Shown: positions 5,632-6,770 of the stretch, piece by piece | Position numbering within the stretch: position 1 is the first letter of the stretch | Layout of the letters: each line of letters opens with the position of its first letter | Assembly: GCA_011049095.1 (NCBI GenBank) | Contig: DSDE01000474.1 | Span: forward strand, 1-6,770 | Length of the DNA stretch: 6,770 nucleotides | Direction: 5' to 3' | From: Fidelibacterota bacterium | GTDB taxonomy: Bacteria; Fidelibacterota; Fidelibacteria; Fidelibacterales; DSDE01 | Notes under the pieces: model-generated | What the model saw: only the letters and a program-made list of their open reading frames with translations | What the model was told of the DNA's origin: nothing | Database searches by the model: none | Translations under genes and position numbers: made by a program

Positions 5632-6770
5632 GTGACAAATATAACACTTTTTTCGCAAATTATGACCCACATTCCCAGAGACATTGTTCAGCAAACCATC
5701 CAAAAGCAAACAGCGATAAATATCATAAGGGCTATAACAGCTGGACGCATCTGGTAAGTATGATATTCTGTCATCTGGCTAAAAGCCAATCCATACGTGA
5801 CATTGCGTTCGGACTCAGATCAGCTACGGGCAATCTGAATCATCTTGGGATTAAGCAAGCGCCGTCCAAATCTTCCATATCCTACCAAAACAAACATCGC
5901 AAATCAGATTTATTTAGAGATATCTATTATGCTCTCTTAACGGAGCTATCCCAAAAAGCGCGTTTGAAGCAGCGCAGATTCAGGATTAAGAGCAAAATCT
6001 ATTTGCTTGATTCAACCCTGATCAGTCTATCCATATCCCTGTTTGACTGGGCGCATTACAAGCACACCAAAGGTGCAGTAAAACTGCATACGCTGCTGGA
6101 TTATGATGGTGTGCTTCCGGCGTTCATCAATATCACCGATGGTAAAACAGCAGACAAGAAAGGCGCTGCGGATATTCCCATAAGCCCCAACTCCGTCATT
6201 GTAGGCGATCGTTACTACAATGACTTTCAGTTGCTTCACAATTGGGACAGCACCAAGGCATTCTTTGTGGTTCGGCACAAGGAGAATCTCCAATATGAAA
6301 GAGTCAAAGAAAACACTCTGCCTGACAATCGCCACCAGCATATCCGCATTGATGAAATTGATACCTTGAAAGGCTCCAGAAGCTCTCAAAGATATCCTGG
6401 AAAGCTGTGTCGGGTGGCGGTGTATGATGCCGAAAAGAAGCGCACTATCGAGCTCTTGACGAATAATTTTTCTTGGACAGCAAATACCATTTCCGAACTA
6501 TACAAGGCCCGTTGGCAAATCGAAATCTTTTTTAAGGAGATTAAACAGCTTCTGAAAATCAAAACATTTATCGGAACAAGCGCCAATGCCGTTGAAATTC
6601 AGATATGGACAGCGATGATTACTCTTCTGCTGCTAAAGTATCTCAAGTATATTTCCGAATATACCTGGCATTTATCAAATCTTGTCGGTTTTATACGCTT
6701 GAACCTTTTTGTGAAGATATTATTGTATGAGTGGCTCAATAATCCGTTCAAAGATTATGATATCATAGAG
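5632..6770 (+). pseudogene. IS4-family transposase, frameshifted near codon 28, cut by the window edge
   Basis: This is a DDE transposase of the IS4 family with an N-terminal DUF4372-like region. Translation from GTG 5632 gives TNITLFSQIMTHIPRDIV..., matching the family's N-terminus, then meets TAA at 5755-5757. From about 5715 the homologous sequence continues in frame 3 (DKYHKGYNSWTHLVSM...) and stays open to 6770. The shift is -1 (or +2) around 5709-5715. Catalytic parts are intact: first Asp in LLDSTLIS (6009-6011), second Asp in VGDRYYNDF (6207-6209), and Glu (6522-6524) within a perfect Y-x2-R-x3-E-x6-K signature (YKARWQIEIFFKEIK). The total would be about 380 residues, near the family's usual size, with only the C-terminal tail missing. 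No canonical slippery heptamer is seen at the junction, so mutation or sequencing error is likelier than programmed frameshifting. An internal ATG at 5760 could yield a product lacking the N-terminal region. Confidence 0.88.

Larger units (their letters stand above)
5572..6770 (+). mobile_element. IS4-family insertion sequence, partial (right end outside window, left end unresolved)
   Basis: The element is defined by its transposase. The left coordinate is only the start of an imperfect inverted repeat upstream of the gene (5572-5580 with 5624-5632) and is not a proven terminus. The right terminal repeat and any target duplication lie past the window. It sits beside the J-domain gene, outside the two cellular gene groups, and disrupts no recognisable gene here. 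Confidence 0.65.

Noticed and set aside
5701..5715. Programmed -1 frameshift site in the transposase
   Set aside because: The zero-frame codons CAA AAG CAA ACA GCG contain no X XXY YYZ heptamer, and I know of no routine frameshifting in this transposase group, so a mutation or sequencing error is preferred.
6027..6586. Two open frames on the minus strand opposite the transposase
   Set aside because: They lie antisense to well-conserved transposase coding sequence, have no recognisable domains and no ribosome binding sites, so they are shadows.
1..6770. CRISPR array, toxin-antitoxin, phage or anti-phage defence module
   Set aside because: I saw no regularly spaced repeats, no nuclease, polymerase, NTPase or toxin motifs. 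The J-domain and GNAT pair could recall a GNAT toxin locus, but there is no antitoxin-like partner.

Overview
The window is 6,770 bases of bacterial chromosome carrying six protein-coding loci. Three lie on the plus strand at the left, two on the minus strand in the middle, and a transposase runs off the right edge. The gene style suggests a Gram-negative member of the Fibrobacterota-Chlorobi-Bacteroidota (FCB) superphylum or a relative such as Marinimicrobia or Calditrichota. The reasons are a PorV/DUF5723-like outer-membrane barrel protein with its N-terminal signature and an IS4-family transposase of a type I associate with Bacteroidota. This placement is an inference from remembered family resemblance, not a search.

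Bases 1-4242 look like one operon. A large, beta-rich protein of unknown family (5' end outside the window) overlaps the next gene by an ATGA junction. That gene encodes a signal-peptide-bearing outer-membrane beta-barrel protein. One base after its stop, behind a good AAGGAG ribosome binding site, comes a class III aminotransferase of the ornithine aminotransferase type. A perfect 21-bp hairpin with A and T tracts on its flanks (4257-4302) closes this operon and can also serve the converging minus-strand genes.

Bases 4324-5397 (minus strand) hold a small protein made of two complete J-domains in tandem, followed after 60 bp by a GNAT-like acetyltransferase. Candidate promoters can be seen in front of each. 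The one in front of the GNAT-like gene overlaps a short palindrome and would give an almost leaderless mRNA.

Bases 5398-5631 are AT-rich intergenic DNA. From 5632 to the right edge there is an IS4-family transposase whose DDE residues and YREK signature are intact. Its reading frame is broken near codon 28 by a -1 (or +2) shift. The right end of the insertion sequence lies outside the window.

I see no CRISPR array, RNA gene, phage module or recognisable defence system. The most unusual items are the tandem J-domain-only protein, the uncharacterised protein coupled to the outer-membrane barrel gene, and the variant active-site motifs in the ornithine aminotransferase-like enzyme.
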